A stretch of 64,000 bases of DNA from contig OZ255707.1 of assembly GCA_965277075.1 (NCBI GenBank), positions 3,224,001-3,288,000 on the forward strand, read 5' to 3'. Origin of the DNA: Lustribacter sp965277075 (GTDB taxonomy: Bacteria > Vulcanimicrobiota > Vulcanimicrobiia > Vulcanimicrobiales > Vulcanimicrobiaceae). Within the stretch, counting starts at the first letter, position 1. Each line of letters begins with the position of its first letter. The notes below the pieces were generated by a model. That model saw only the letters and a program-made list of their open reading frames with translations, did not search any database and was not told where the DNA came from. Of the stretch, positions 16,785 through 25,417 are shown one piece after another. The translations under genes were made by a program, and so were the position numbers.

Positions 16785-17234
16785 TCACCCCGCGGCGTAC
16801 CGCAGCTTTGCCGGTGAACCCGTACGCCGGATGTGGCGCCCCAACGTGACCGAGGTACCCTGGCCGGGAGCGCTGCGAACCGAGAAGATCTCCGCGCAGG
16901 AACGCATAATCGGCAGGCCCCGCCCGCGCTCCGATAACGAATCGGGGAGTGACGGCTCGATGACCGACGAGTCCTTCGGTTGGAAGCCAACACCGCGGTC
17001 GACGACCGTCGCGATCAGCTTGTCCGAGTCGACCAGCCACAAACTGATCTCGATCGGTTCGGCTGCTCTCGAATGCTCGATCGCGTTCGCGAGCGCCTCA
17101 CCCAGAGCGGTCAGAAATTCATCGAGGTCCGGCTCGGTGATATCGAGGGCGGCCGCGAAAGCGATCACCTGTTCGCGCACGTGACGGCCGAGCCGTGGGT
17201 CGGGCGCGATGCGCAGCCGCAGGCGCGCATCCAT
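16785..17234 (-). CDS. RsbW-like anti-sigma / histidine-kinase-type ATPase domain protein
   Basis: A 149-residue single HATPase_c domain. The N box appears as GEALANAIEHSRA, the G1 box as VVDRGVGFQP and the G2 box as ERGRGLPIMRSCAE, with a closing GTSVTLGRHI strand. This is the arrangement of RsbW/SpoIIAB serine kinases that bind sigma factors or anti-anti-sigma factors. The start is uncertain: an ATG at 17234 fits the family, but GTG at 17270 and TTG at 17288 are in frame. It lies immediately upstream of bchN on the same strand, so it may be co-transcribed with, or simply read into, the bchN-B-G-P operon. Confidence 0.75.
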   Translation of the reverse strand: MDARLRLRIAPDPRLGRHVREQVIAFAAALDITEPDLDEFLTALGEALANAIEHSRAAEPIEISLWLVDSDKLIATVVDRGVGFQPKDSSVIEPSLPDSLSERGRGLPIMRSCAEIFSVRSAPGQGTSVTLGRHIRRTGSPAKLRYAAG

Positions 17235-17343
17235 TCCCTCCGCACGTTCCCCGACCGTCGATGATTCCACACTTCCTTTTGTACCCAACCGTATAGAATG
17301 CTAACGGCGGGCGGCGCGCTGTTGCGCGCCGTAGGTGGCGGTC

Positions 17344-17838
17344 ATGCAAACGTATCAGAAGCCGACGGGCGACGAACTCACCGGCTTAGCGAAGGAAGCG
17401 GAGATGCTTCGGGCTCGCATCGCGACCGACAAGGGCGACATCGTTTTTCGGTTCTATCCGCACGACGCGCCGCAGCATTCCGCTGCGTTCGTCAAGCTCG
17501 CGCGTGCCGGTTTTTACGACGGGCTCGCCTTTCATCGCGTCGAGCCGGGATTCGTCATCCAAGGCGGCGACCCGAGCGGGAACGGCACGGGCGGCCCCGG
17601 GTACCAGATCGACGCCGAGTTCAACGATAACAAGCACGTCAAGGGAACCGTCGCGATGGCGCGCAGCTCGAACCCCAACTCCGCCGGCTCGCAGTTCTAC
17701 ATCTGTCTCGACGATGCGCCGTTTCTCAACAACCAGTATACGGTTTTCGGTCACGTAACGGAGGGCCAGTCCATCGTCGATGCGATCCGTGTCGGCGACG
17801 TTATGAAGACCGTCACGATCGAAAACGCCGCCGCGTGA
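17344..17838 (+). CDS. Peptidyl-prolyl cis-trans isomerase, cyclophilin type
   Basis: A 164-residue cyclophilin from an ATG with a GTAGGTGG-like site upstream (a GTG at 17335 is also in frame). Family blocks are intact: YDGLAFHRVEPGFVIQGGDP, with the catalytic Arg in FHRV, GSQFYICLDDAPFLNNQYTVFGHV, and the GTVAMARSSNPNSAGSQF loop. There is no signal peptide, so it should act in the cytoplasm on proline isomerisation. It is divergent from the RsbW-like gene across a short AT-richer gap. Confidence 0.93.
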   Translation: MQTYQKPTGDELTGLAKEAEMLRARIATDKGDIVFRFYPHDAPQHSAAFVKLARAGFYDGLAFHRVEPGFVIQGGDPSGNGTGGPGYQIDAEFNDNKHVKGTVAMARSSNPNSAGSQFYICLDDAPFLNNQYTVFGHVTEGQSIVDAIRVGDVMKTVTIENAAA

Positions 17839-17857
17839 CGCACTGCCCGCGGTTGTT

Positions 17858-18736
17858 TTAGCGTGACGCGATGCGGCGCATCCCGGTGTCGATGCGCTTG
17901 GCGATCGCGGCGATATCCGGGTAGGCGAGACCGGGATACTCGAGGTCCTTCGTGAGGATGACGAGCACATAGGGGCCCTCGCCCAGCGGGTCGACGATCG
18001 CAGCGTCGCTGCGGACGTAATCGAGTTCGCCCGTCTTGTTCGCGATCGCGACCTTGCGCGTGATGCCCGCGGGAATCATTTCGCGGTACTGCTGACGCAG
18101 CATCAAGTTGATCATCGCGCGGCACGACGGGACGGACGCGATCGTCGGCACGCCTTCGTGCGAACCGCGTTCGATCGCGTACAGCAGGCCGCCGATATCA
18201 CCCGGCGTGGTGGTGTTGAGATTTCGCCGCCCGGGCGGGACCGTACCCGCGAAGTGCCGTGCAAGCGTCGTCCCGGTCATTCCCGCCTTCCGAATCGTGG
18301 CGTTGATCGCCGGGAATCCGAAATGACTGATCAGCGCGTTCGACGCGATGTTGTCGCTGAACATGATCATCGCTTCGAGCAAATCGCCGATTCGCCAACG
18401 CTGCCCCGAATGCGCGTCGCCGAGCACCGGGGCACCTTCGGTGATATCGCCCGGCAGCAGCGTGATCTCGTCTTGCGGCGTCGCCGCTCCCGCGTCGAAT
18501 GCGCGATAAACGGCCAGCATCACCGGAAGCTTGATGATCGATGCGGCCGGAAACGCTTCGCTTGCGCGAACGGCGACGACCGGCGCGGCGCGCGGGACGA
18601 TCGTCCGCGCGACGATTCCTACGGTGCCGTCCAGCCTCTCGACGAGGTCCTCGACGGCGATCGTTTGCGCGCTCGCGCGCCCGCCGGCCGTCGCGAACGC
18701 GCCGGCGGTGCCCGCGATGAATGCCGCACGCCGCAT
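17858..18736 (-). CDS. Class A beta-lactamase / penicillin-binding-like serine hydrolase
   Basis: A 292-residue exported protein (RR-type signal, cleavage near residue 23). The serine motif is S66-IIK (AASIIKLP), followed by SDN at 127-129 and KTG at 234-236, the order of class A beta-lactamases and related DD-peptidases. The ExxLN general-base position is not kept: the equivalent stretch is RRNLN, with Arg where Glu166 should be. Hydrolysis of beta-lactams may therefore be weak or absent and a cell-wall peptidase role is possible. Its ATG overlaps the stop of the amidase-like gene upstream (TGATG). Confidence 0.8.
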   Translation of the reverse strand: MRRAAFIAGTAGAFATAGGRASAQTIAVEDLVERLDGTVGIVARTIVPRAAPVVAVRASEAFPAASIIKLPVMLAVYRAFDAGAATPQDEITLLPGDITEGAPVLGDAHSGQRWRIGDLLEAMIMFSDNIASNALISHFGFPAINATIRKAGMTGTTLARHFAGTVPPGRRNLNTTTPGDIGGLLYAIERGSHEGVPTIASVPSCRAMINLMLRQQYREMIPAGITRKVAIANKTGELDYVRSDAAIVDPLGEGPYVLVILTKDLEYPGLAYPDIAAIAKRIDTGMRRIASR

Positions 18737-19362
18737 CAGCGCAGATGTTCTATTGCGAAATGCGCCGTCATGACGCCCAGTTCGCGCAAACGCGGCCGCA
18801 GCCATGCGGCTTGCACGGGACATGTGATCTCGCCGTACTCGACGAGTATCTTGAACGGGGCGTCGACTTTCCGGAAGCCGTAGTAGTGTTCTTCGTTGCT
18901 GCTGATGTTTTCGCCGACGAAGCGAAAGGGAAACACGCGCCGATACGCGCGTTCCCACGCCGTGATGAACGCCGGCGGCGTCGCGCGCGGGAAGCCGACC
19001 GAGGAGCCGCTCGAACATGCGGGCTGCGCGCCGTCGAAATGGATCGCGATATAGATTCGCGCGTTATCGCGTTCGGGGTAATCCGCCGGACGGCGTGCAA
19101 CGCGGTATCCCGCCGCGAGCAGCGCGCTTGTCGCCGCGTCGGCGACGACGGGCGTCCACTCGATCTCGCGGTCGCTGCCGTTGCTCGCTCCGATGTTACA
19201 CGCGTGCACGTGGTTCGGCGCGCACGACGCCGGCCGGCCTTGATGTCCCGCCGCAATCACGACGTCGACCGCTGCCGCGGACGCCGGGCGCCCCCAGCCG
19301 AAAAGCGCCCACATCGCAAGGCACCCGATCGCCGCTCGCATCGGGACCGACCGTGTACGCAT
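18736..19362 (-). CDS. Exported N-acetylmuramoyl-L-alanine amidase-like protein
   Basis: A 208-residue protein with a signal peptide ending near AASA. It has the Amidase_3-type order of zinc ligands: H in VIAAGHQG, E in SDREIEW, H in IYIAIHFDG, and a late catalytic-type E in ILVEYGEITC. The fold is shortened and divergent, so the peptidoglycan substrate is inferred. The start (19362) overlaps the stop of the ABC permease (TGATG); an ATG at 19341 is an alternative. It is coupled to the downstream beta-lactamase-like gene, suggesting a joint cell-envelope task. Confidence 0.68.
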   Translation of the reverse strand: MRTRSVPMRAAIGCLAMWALFGWGRPASAAAVDVVIAAGHQGRPASCAPNHVHACNIGASNGSDREIEWTPVVADAATSALLAAGYRVARRPADYPERDNARIYIAIHFDGAQPACSSGSSVGFPRATPPAFITAWERAYRRVFPFRFVGENISSNEEHYYGFRKVDAPFKILVEYGEITCPVQAAWLRPRLRELGVMTAHFAIEHLR

Positions 19363-20177
19363 CAGCTGCCCGTGCCTTGATAGCGATTGAGGCCCACACG
19401 CCAAAAAAAATAGGATACGGTGAGCGCGAGCGTGCCGACGACCGGCGTCAACAAACCGACGGCGGGATTGAGCTGCAAGCCGTCTTCGGACTTTCCCAAT
19501 AAAAACGTAGCCGGAAAATAGTTCATGAACGCAAACGGCAAGATAAACGTCAACACGATGCGCACGCTGCGCTGATAGATCGAGATCGGATAGCGCGAAA
19601 ACTCCTGTTCGAGCGACATGAGCGCCCAACGCAGCGCGTCGATGCGAATGAACCAAAACGACGCGGTTGCGATTCCGAGGTTGATCGCGAAGTCGATCAT
19701 CGCTCCGCCGAGCGCGACGAGTGGAACGTAGAGAACGAAGAGCCAGTCGACGTGCACGCCGCTGTATGGAACCACGATCGCGAAGTAGATCAGCGAAAGG
19801 ATCAGTTCGTCGGGCCAAATCTGTTGGGGAACCGTCATCACCTGGAATAGCGCGTCGAGCGGTCGAACGAGGAAGCGGTCGAACCGGCCTTCCCGCACGA
19901 ACTCCGGTACGCTGCCGACCGTGAAGAAGAACGTATTGTGGAGCCCGTGTCCGAGAAACCATAGGCCGTACATGAACGCGGTCTCTTTGAAGTTCCACCC
20001 GTTGATCGACGGGAAGTTTCGCAGCGTTACCCACAGCGCGAAGACCGCCGTTGCGTGATAGATCACGGTGAAGCCGGCCCACATCAAGAAGTTCGCACGA
20101 TACTCGAGCATCGTGAGCAGATTGAGACGCCAGTAGCGTGCATACGTCTCGAGATACACGCCGGGAGGGTTCGACAC
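19362..20177 (-). CDS. ABC-2 type permease subunit (first of two)
   Basis: A 271-residue membrane protein from a GTG start. It has six likely transmembrane segments and the profile of the ABC-2/DUF990 permeases (start LETYARYWRLNLLTMLEYR; GRFDRFLVRPLDALFQV in the middle). Such permeases usually pair with a second permease and one ATPase; those are at 23534-24334 and 24336-25343 on the same strand, separated here by two opposing genes. Its substrate is unknown. Only three bases separate its start from the oppositely oriented glycosylase gene. Confidence 0.8.
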   Translation of the reverse strand: MSNPPGVYLETYARYWRLNLLTMLEYRANFLMWAGFTVIYHATAVFALWVTLRNFPSINGWNFKETAFMYGLWFLGHGLHNTFFFTVGSVPEFVREGRFDRFLVRPLDALFQVMTVPQQIWPDELILSLIYFAIVVPYSGVHVDWLFVLYVPLVALGGAMIDFAINLGIATASFWFIRIDALRWALMSLEQEFSRYPISIYQRSVRIVLTFILPFAFMNYFPATFLLGKSEDGLQLNPAVGLLTPVVGTLALTVSYFFWRVGLNRYQGTGS

Positions 20178-20180
20178 GCG

Positions 20181-21380
20181 ATGACGGAGACCACGCTGGC
20201 AGTCCGGCCGCCGTTTCGGCTCGACCTCACCGCAAACGTCCTACGCCGTCTCTCCACGAACGTCGTCGATACGTTCGACGGCGTTACCTATCGGCGCGTC
20301 TTCGGCGGTGTGGAACCGTCGCTGCTGGAGATCCGGCAATGTGGGCCTGACCGCATCGCGGTGTCGGTACACGGACCGCACGCGCCGGCGGTCGACGCGC
20401 CGCGGCTTGCCGAACGGATGTTGGGCACCCGCGTCGACCTGACGTCGTTCACCGCCGCGGCGGCCGCCGTACCGTGGCTCGCGCCCATCGTGCACGGTGC
20501 GCTCGGCGTCAAGCCGCCGCGATATCCGTCGATCTGGGAAGCCTGCGTTAACGCGATCGTCTATCAGCAGGTGAGCATTCACGCGGCCGGCGCGATTTTG
20601 CGCCGCGTCATCGAACGATACGCGGTTCCGGTCGTGAGTGGTAAGGCAAGCATGTACGCGTTCCCGGCGGCGCAGACGCTCGTCGACGCGGACGCCGAGG
20701 AATTGCGCGGTCTCGGCCTGAGCGTGAACAAAGTCGTCTCGCTACGCGCCGTCGGCCGTGCCATTCTCGAGGGGACCATCGATGAAGACGCGCTGATGCG
20801 ACTCTCAACGCCGGAGCTCATGGCGGAACTCGTCGCGCACCGCGGTGTCGGTCCGTGGACGGCAGCCGTCGTGGCCTTGCGCGGGTTCGGGCGACTCGAT
20901 CTCTTTCCGATGAACGATTCGGGCGTCGCGCGGAGCGTCCGCGACCTCTCCGGAACCGCCGAGGTCAACGTTTCGGCACTGCTCGCGCAACTCGGCGAGC
21001 AGCGCGGCATGCTGTATTATCATCTCTTACTCGGCCGCCTGGCGGCGCGCGGTGAGGTGGAACGGGTGGAACGGTCGCCGAGTCATAGCCGGCATGGATA
21101 CTCTGGCATGACCGCGAGTACGGTCGCCGGTTGCACGCACACCGGCACGATGCGCGACGTTTCGCCGCACACCGACGGCTGTGAGGAATGTTTGAAAATG
21201 GGTGATGCGTGGGTGCATTTGCGCCTTTGCACGGAGTGCGGCCACGTCGGCTGTTGTGATTCTTCGAAGAACAAGCATGCAACGAAGCACTTCCATGCGA
21301 CCGAGCATCCGATCATCCGCTCGATCGAGCCGGGCGAAAATTGGAAGTGGTGTTACATCGACGCTGTCGCCTGGGAATAA
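20181..21380 (+). CDS. AlkA-type DNA glycosylase fused to a UBP-type zinc finger
   Basis: A 399-residue single open frame. Residues 1 to about 300 form an AlkA-like DNA-3-methyladenine glycosylase: helix-hairpin-helix AHRGVGPWTAAVVALRG and a catalytic Asp in FPMNDSGVARS. A short linker (ERSPSHSRHGYSG) leads to about 90 residues of UBP zinc finger with paired Cys and His (CTHTG, DGCEECLKMGD, CTECGHVGCC, HATKHFHATEHP). An ATG at 21109 could start the finger as a separate protein, as it usually is elsewhere, but no convincing ribosome-binding site precedes it and no stop separates the parts. Confidence 0.78.
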   Translation: MTETTLAVRPPFRLDLTANVLRRLSTNVVDTFDGVTYRRVFGGVEPSLLEIRQCGPDRIAVSVHGPHAPAVDAPRLAERMLGTRVDLTSFTAAAAAVPWLAPIVHGALGVKPPRYPSIWEACVNAIVYQQVSIHAAGAILRRVIERYAVPVVSGKASMYAFPAAQTLVDADAEELRGLGLSVNKVVSLRAVGRAILEGTIDEDALMRLSTPELMAELVAHRGVGPWTAAVVALRGFGRLDLFPMNDSGVARSVRDLSGTAEVNVSALLAQLGEQRGMLYYHLLLGRLAARGEVERVERSPSHSRHGYSGMTASTVAGCTHTGTMRDVSPHTDGCEECLKMGDAWVHLRLCTECGHVGCCDSSKNKHATKHFHATEHPIIRSIEPGENWKWCYIDAVAWE

Positions 21381-21397
21381 TTGGGAACGATAGGCGC

Positions 21398-23530
21398 ATG
21401 GCAAAAACAGAGCGCAACGGCGTGGCGCACGACCCCGTCGCCGAACACCGCGTCGATCCGGCCGGCACCGATCTGACGACCAACGTCGGCGTCCCGATCG
21501 CGGACGATCAGAACTCGCTGCGTGCGGGCGAACGCGGGCCGACGCTGCTCGAAGATTTCGCGCTGATCGAGAAGCTTCAGCACTTCGATCATGAGCGAAT
21601 TCCGGAGCGCATCGTGCACGCGCGCGGCGCGGCGGCCCACGGCTTTTTCGAAGTCTACAAGTCGATGGCGAGCGTTACGCGCGCGGCGTTCTTGAACGAT
21701 CCGGCCGTCAAGACACCGGTCTTCGTGCGGTTCTCGACCGTCGGCGGTTCGCGCGGCTCGGCCGATACGGCACGCGACCCGCGTGGATTTGCCGTCAAGT
21801 TTTACACGACCGAAGGCAACTACGATCTCGTCGGCAACAACATGCCGGTCTTTTTCATCCAAGACGCGATCAAGTTCCCGGACTTCGTGCACGCGGTCAA
21901 GCCGGAACCGCAAAACGAAATTCCGCAGGCGTCGTCGGCCCACGATACGTTTTGGGACTTCTGCGGCCTCACGACCGAGTCGGCGCACATGGTGCTGTGG
22001 CTGATGTCGGACCGGGCGATTCCGCGCTCGTACCGCATGATGGAAGGTTTCGGCGTTCACACGTTCCGCTTCGTCAACGCGGCGGGCGAGTCGAAATACG
22101 TTAAATTTCATTGGAAGCCGCTACTGGGAACGCACGCGCTCGTGTGGGACGAAGCGCAGAAACTCGCCGGCAAAGACGCGGACTTCCATCGCCGCGATCT
22201 TTGGCAAGCGATCGAAAGCGGAGCCTTTCCCGAGTATGAACTCGGCGTTCAGATTTTTGACGATGCCACAGCCGACGGTTTCAATTTCGATATCCTCGAC
22301 GCGACGAAGCTCGTGCCGGAGGAACTCGTTCCGGTGCAACGCATCGGCAAGATGACGCTCAACCGTAATCCGGACAATTATTTCTCGGAAACCGAACAGG
22401 TCGCATTCGGCACGGCGCACATCGTGCCGGGCATTGATTTCACGAACGATCCGTTATTACAGGGCCGCAACTTCTCGTATCAAGACACGCAGCTCTCGCG
22501 CCTCGGCGGACCGAACTTCAACCAGATTCCGATCAACCAGCCGAAGTGTCCGTTTCACAACAATCAGCGTGAGGGCGAGCATCAGATGCTGATTCCGGTC
22601 GGACGTGCATCGTACGATCCGAACTCGTTCGGCGGCGATCCGAAGGAGAAGCCCGTCGCACAAGGCGGGTTCGAGACGTTCAAGGCACACGTCGAAGGGG
22701 ATAAACGCCGCGTCCGGGCGGACTCGTTCAAGGATCACTTTTCGCAAGCGAAATTGTTCTGGAACAGCCAGTCGCCGATCGAGAAGCAACACATCATCGG
22801 GGCGTACTCGTTCGAACTCGCGAAAGTCGAAACGCCGGCGATCCGCGAACGCTATCTCACGGTGTTGGCGAACGTCGACGAAAGCTTGACGGCCGCGGTC
22901 TCGAAGGCACTCGGTGTGCAGGCGCCCAAGGCGCCGGCCAACGGTTCTAAGGCGAACGGCTCGAAAACCAACGGTTCAGGTGCGGTCCTCGGCATCGACA
23001 TATCACCGGCACTGAGTATGGTGCAGGGTCCCGGATCAATCGCGACGCGCAAGGTCGCGTTCCTCGCGGCGGACGGCGTGGATGCCGCGGCGATCGACGC
23101 GATGCGCTCGGCGCTGACCGCCGAAGGCGTTGTGGTGGACGTCCTCGCGACGCACCTCGGCATGCTCAAGGCGGCAAACGGCGCATCGGTCCAGGTCGAT
23201 CACACGCTCGTCACGCAGCCGTCGGTCGCCTACGACGCCGTATTCGTGCCGGGCGGTGCCCAGAGCATCACGACGCTGCAAGCCGACGGTGACGCGGTGC
23301 ACTTCGTCGCCGAAGCGTTCAAGCACGCGAAGGCGATCGCCGCGACGAACGAAGGTGAGGAGCTCTTGCGCGAAGCCGGCGTGCGCGCCGACGACTCCGG
23401 TATCGGCGATGCGACCTCCGGCGTTGTCGTCGGGACCGGCACGGCTGACACGATTGCCGCCTCGTTCATCGCGGCGATGAGCAATCACCGTGCCTGGGAT
23501 CGGGCCGGTCTCTCGGCCGTTCCGGCGTAG
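21398..23530 (+). CDS. katE: Large-subunit catalase (HPII/KatE type)
   Basis: A 710-residue catalase. The catalytic His lies in ERIVHARGAAAHGFFEVY and the proximal Tyr in RNFSYQDTQLSRLGG. VKFHWKPLLG is typical of clade 2 large catalases. After a linker of repeated NGSK units (about residues 515-540), the C-terminus carries a DJ-1/GATase-1-like domain, as in HPII. The enzyme destroys H2O2, useful for an aerobic phototroph. It ends three bases before the converging ABC permease gene. Confidence 0.95.
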   Translation: MAKTERNGVAHDPVAEHRVDPAGTDLTTNVGVPIADDQNSLRAGERGPTLLEDFALIEKLQHFDHERIPERIVHARGAAAHGFFEVYKSMASVTRAAFLNDPAVKTPVFVRFSTVGGSRGSADTARDPRGFAVKFYTTEGNYDLVGNNMPVFFIQDAIKFPDFVHAVKPEPQNEIPQASSAHDTFWDFCGLTTESAHMVLWLMSDRAIPRSYRMMEGFGVHTFRFVNAAGESKYVKFHWKPLLGTHALVWDEAQKLAGKDADFHRRDLWQAIESGAFPEYELGVQIFDDATADGFNFDILDATKLVPEELVPVQRIGKMTLNRNPDNYFSETEQVAFGTAHIVPGIDFTNDPLLQGRNFSYQDTQLSRLGGPNFNQIPINQPKCPFHNNQREGEHQMLIPVGRASYDPNSFGGDPKEKPVAQGGFETFKAHVEGDKRRVRADSFKDHFSQAKLFWNSQSPIEKQHIIGAYSFELAKVETPAIRERYLTVLANVDESLTAAVSKALGVQAPKAPANGSKANGSKTNGSGAVLGIDISPALSMVQGPGSIATRKVAFLAADGVDAAAIDAMRSALTAEGVVVDVLATHLGMLKAANGASVQVDHTLVTQPSVAYDAVFVPGGAQSITTLQADGDAVHFVAEAFKHAKAIAATNEGEELLREAGVRADDSGIGDATSGVVVGTGTADTIAASFIAAMSNHRAWDRAGLSAVPA

Positions 23531-23533
23531 GCG

Positions 23534-24334
23534 CTACCCGCCTTGGATGACGACGTGGCGCTGAGCAGCTCGCCAAACGATCGATGAGATCGCGGCGAAC
23601 GCCAGCGCCCACGCCGCTTGGACGGCGAGCGCCGCGCCGTACTGCGCCGGCGTGACGTTGCCGAGGTAGATCAACAGCGGCGTCGAGTAGATCGCGGCGA
23701 ACGGCAGCGCGAGAACGATCTGCTGTAAGAAGGCCGGAAAAAAGATCAGCGGCACGATTTGGCCGCCGAGCAAATCGCTCACCCAGCGCACCATCAGTTG
23801 GATCGCGAAGGTCTCGAGTGTCCAAAACGCGATCGCGTTCATCGTAAAGTTCAGCAAAAAATTCACGATATAGCCCAGCGCGAAGCTCAGCGCGAAAACG
23901 GCCAGCGTCGCCGCCGGCGGGACGTCGATGTGCACGATGAAGAGCGCAAGAATCAGAGCGGGGACGATGAGCAGCCCGTGCAGCAACGTCTGACCGACGC
24001 CGTCGCTGAAGAAGTACAGCACGAGGTTGATCGGCTTCATCAGGTCGGTTGCGATCGTGCCGTCGCGTACGCGCGTTTGGATCATCCGCGTTCCGTCGAT
24101 CTCGAGAATGAGCGACATCAGCAGCGCGACGCTCGTGTACGTGATGATTGCGTCGAGCGGAACGCCGGCCGGCGCAACGTTCTGGCTGTAAAGCGCCGTC
24201 CACACGGCCTTCATGATGAACAACCGGACGAGCACGCTGCCGACGCTCGTGAAAACTTCGAAACGGTAGGTCGCCTCGCGCGAGAACGCTTTCTTGGCGA
24301 ACTCGACGTACGGTTCGATGCGGAACCCCGGCAC
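23534..24334 (-). CDS. ABC-2 type permease subunit (second of two)
   Basis: A 266-residue membrane protein (GTG start) with about six hydrophobic helices and ABC-2 permease features: EFAKKAFSREATYRFEVF at the N-terminus and VRDGTIATDLMKPINLVLYFF after the second helix. It directly follows the ATPase gene in the same direction. Together with the 19362-20177 permease it would make a one-ATPase, two-permease exporter. The substrate is not evident. Confidence 0.83.
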   Translation of the reverse strand: MPGFRIEPYVEFAKKAFSREATYRFEVFTSVGSVLVRLFIMKAVWTALYSQNVAPAGVPLDAIITYTSVALLMSLILEIDGTRMIQTRVRDGTIATDLMKPINLVLYFFSDGVGQTLLHGLLIVPALILALFIVHIDVPPAATLAVFALSFALGYIVNFLLNFTMNAIAFWTLETFAIQLMVRWVSDLLGGQIVPLIFFPAFLQQIVLALPFAAIYSTPLLIYLGNVTPAQYGAALAVQAAWALAFAAISSIVWRAAQRHVVIQGG

Positions 24335-24335
24335 G

Positions 24336-25343
24336 TTATGGCACCGGCACCGGCACCGCGGGAGAGTAACCGTCGCGATAGATCAGCCGGATGATCGATT
24401 CGAGATCGGGTTCTTCGATCGTGATATCGCTGACGCCGTATTTGTCCGTCACGCGGCGAATGAGCGACTCCGCCGAGACGGCGCGGCGGTCGAACCGGAA
24501 GCGCGCGGTCGTCGCGCCGTTGAGCTCGGCCTCGGCTCCGTCGATCGCCACTGCGTCCGCCGGTTCGCAGAGTTGAACGACGAGCGTGCGATGCGTGCCG
24601 TACCGATCGCGCAATGTGTCGACGGCGCCGTCGAAGATCAGCGTGCCGCCGTCGATGAGAACGATCCGGTTGCAGAGCCGTTCGACATCGGCCAAGTCGT
24701 GGGTCGTGAGAATGAACGTCGTGCCGCGCTCGCGGTTGACCTCAGCGATGAACGTGCGAATCGCTTCCTTGGCGACGACGTCGAGACCGATTGTCGGTTC
24801 GTCGAGGAACACGACTTTCGGATCGTGCAACATCGCGGCCGCGAAGTCGCCGCGCATCCGTTGCCCGAGCGAGAGTTGACGCACGGGCGTGGCGAGGAAG
24901 TCGCCCATTTCCAGCAGCGCGACGAATTGATCGAGATTGGCTTGATAGCGTTCGCGCGGAATGCCGTAGATCGCGCGCAGGAGTTCGAACGACTCGATGA
25001 GCGGCAGGTCCCAGTACAGCTGCGAGCGTTGGCCGAAGACGACCCCGATGTTCGCGGCATTGCGCGTGCGTTCCGCGTAGGGCACGATTCCCGCAACACG
25101 GATCTCACCCGAGGTCGGGACGAGGATACCGGTCAGCATCTTGATCGTCGTCGACTTGCCGGCGCCGTTGGGCCCGATGTAGCCGATCAGCTCGCCGGCG
25201 TCAACCGACATCGTCACGCCGGTCACGGCGACTTTGTCGACGTACTCGCGCGAGAACAGCGTGCGCAACGTGCCGCCGATTCCGGCCTGCCGTTTAACGG
25301 AGCGGAACACTTTACGCAGGTCACGCACTTCGATGATCGGCAT
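24336..25343 (-). CDS. ABC transporter ATP-binding protein
   Basis: A 335-residue ATPase. Walker A GYIGPNGAGKSTTIKML, signature LSLGQRMRGDFAAAM, Walker B KVVFLDEPTIGLDVVAK and an H-loop in ILTTHDLADVE. The C-terminal 90 residues form the extension typical of exporters of the NatA/DrrA type. The start MPIIEVRDLRKVFR is chosen over an upstream in-frame start with no homology. It is the first gene of the interrupted exporter operon and is divergent from the photolyase gene. Confidence 0.92.
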   Translation of the reverse strand: MPIIEVRDLRKVFRSVKRQAGIGGTLRTLFSREYVDKVAVTGVTMSVDAGELIGYIGPNGAGKSTTIKMLTGILVPTSGEIRVAGIVPYAERTRNAANIGVVFGQRSQLYWDLPLIESFELLRAIYGIPRERYQANLDQFVALLEMGDFLATPVRQLSLGQRMRGDFAAAMLHDPKVVFLDEPTIGLDVVAKEAIRTFIAEVNRERGTTFILTTHDLADVERLCNRIVLIDGGTLIFDGAVDTLRDRYGTHRTLVVQLCEPADAVAIDGAEAELNGATTARFRFDRRAVSAESLIRRVTDKYGVSDITIEEPDLESIIRLIYRDGYSPAVPVPVP

Positions 25344-25417
25344 CGCGGGTGGGTTCGACTCGCACGCATGGGTCCATGCGGGAACGCCGCGCTTGCCGTC
25401 GGTGTCAGGATAGAACG

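Noticed and set aside
17265..17299. A promoter between the RsbW-like gene and the cyclophilin gene, with TAGAAT as -10
   Set aside because: No -35 at an acceptable distance was found; only a weak -10-like match remains.
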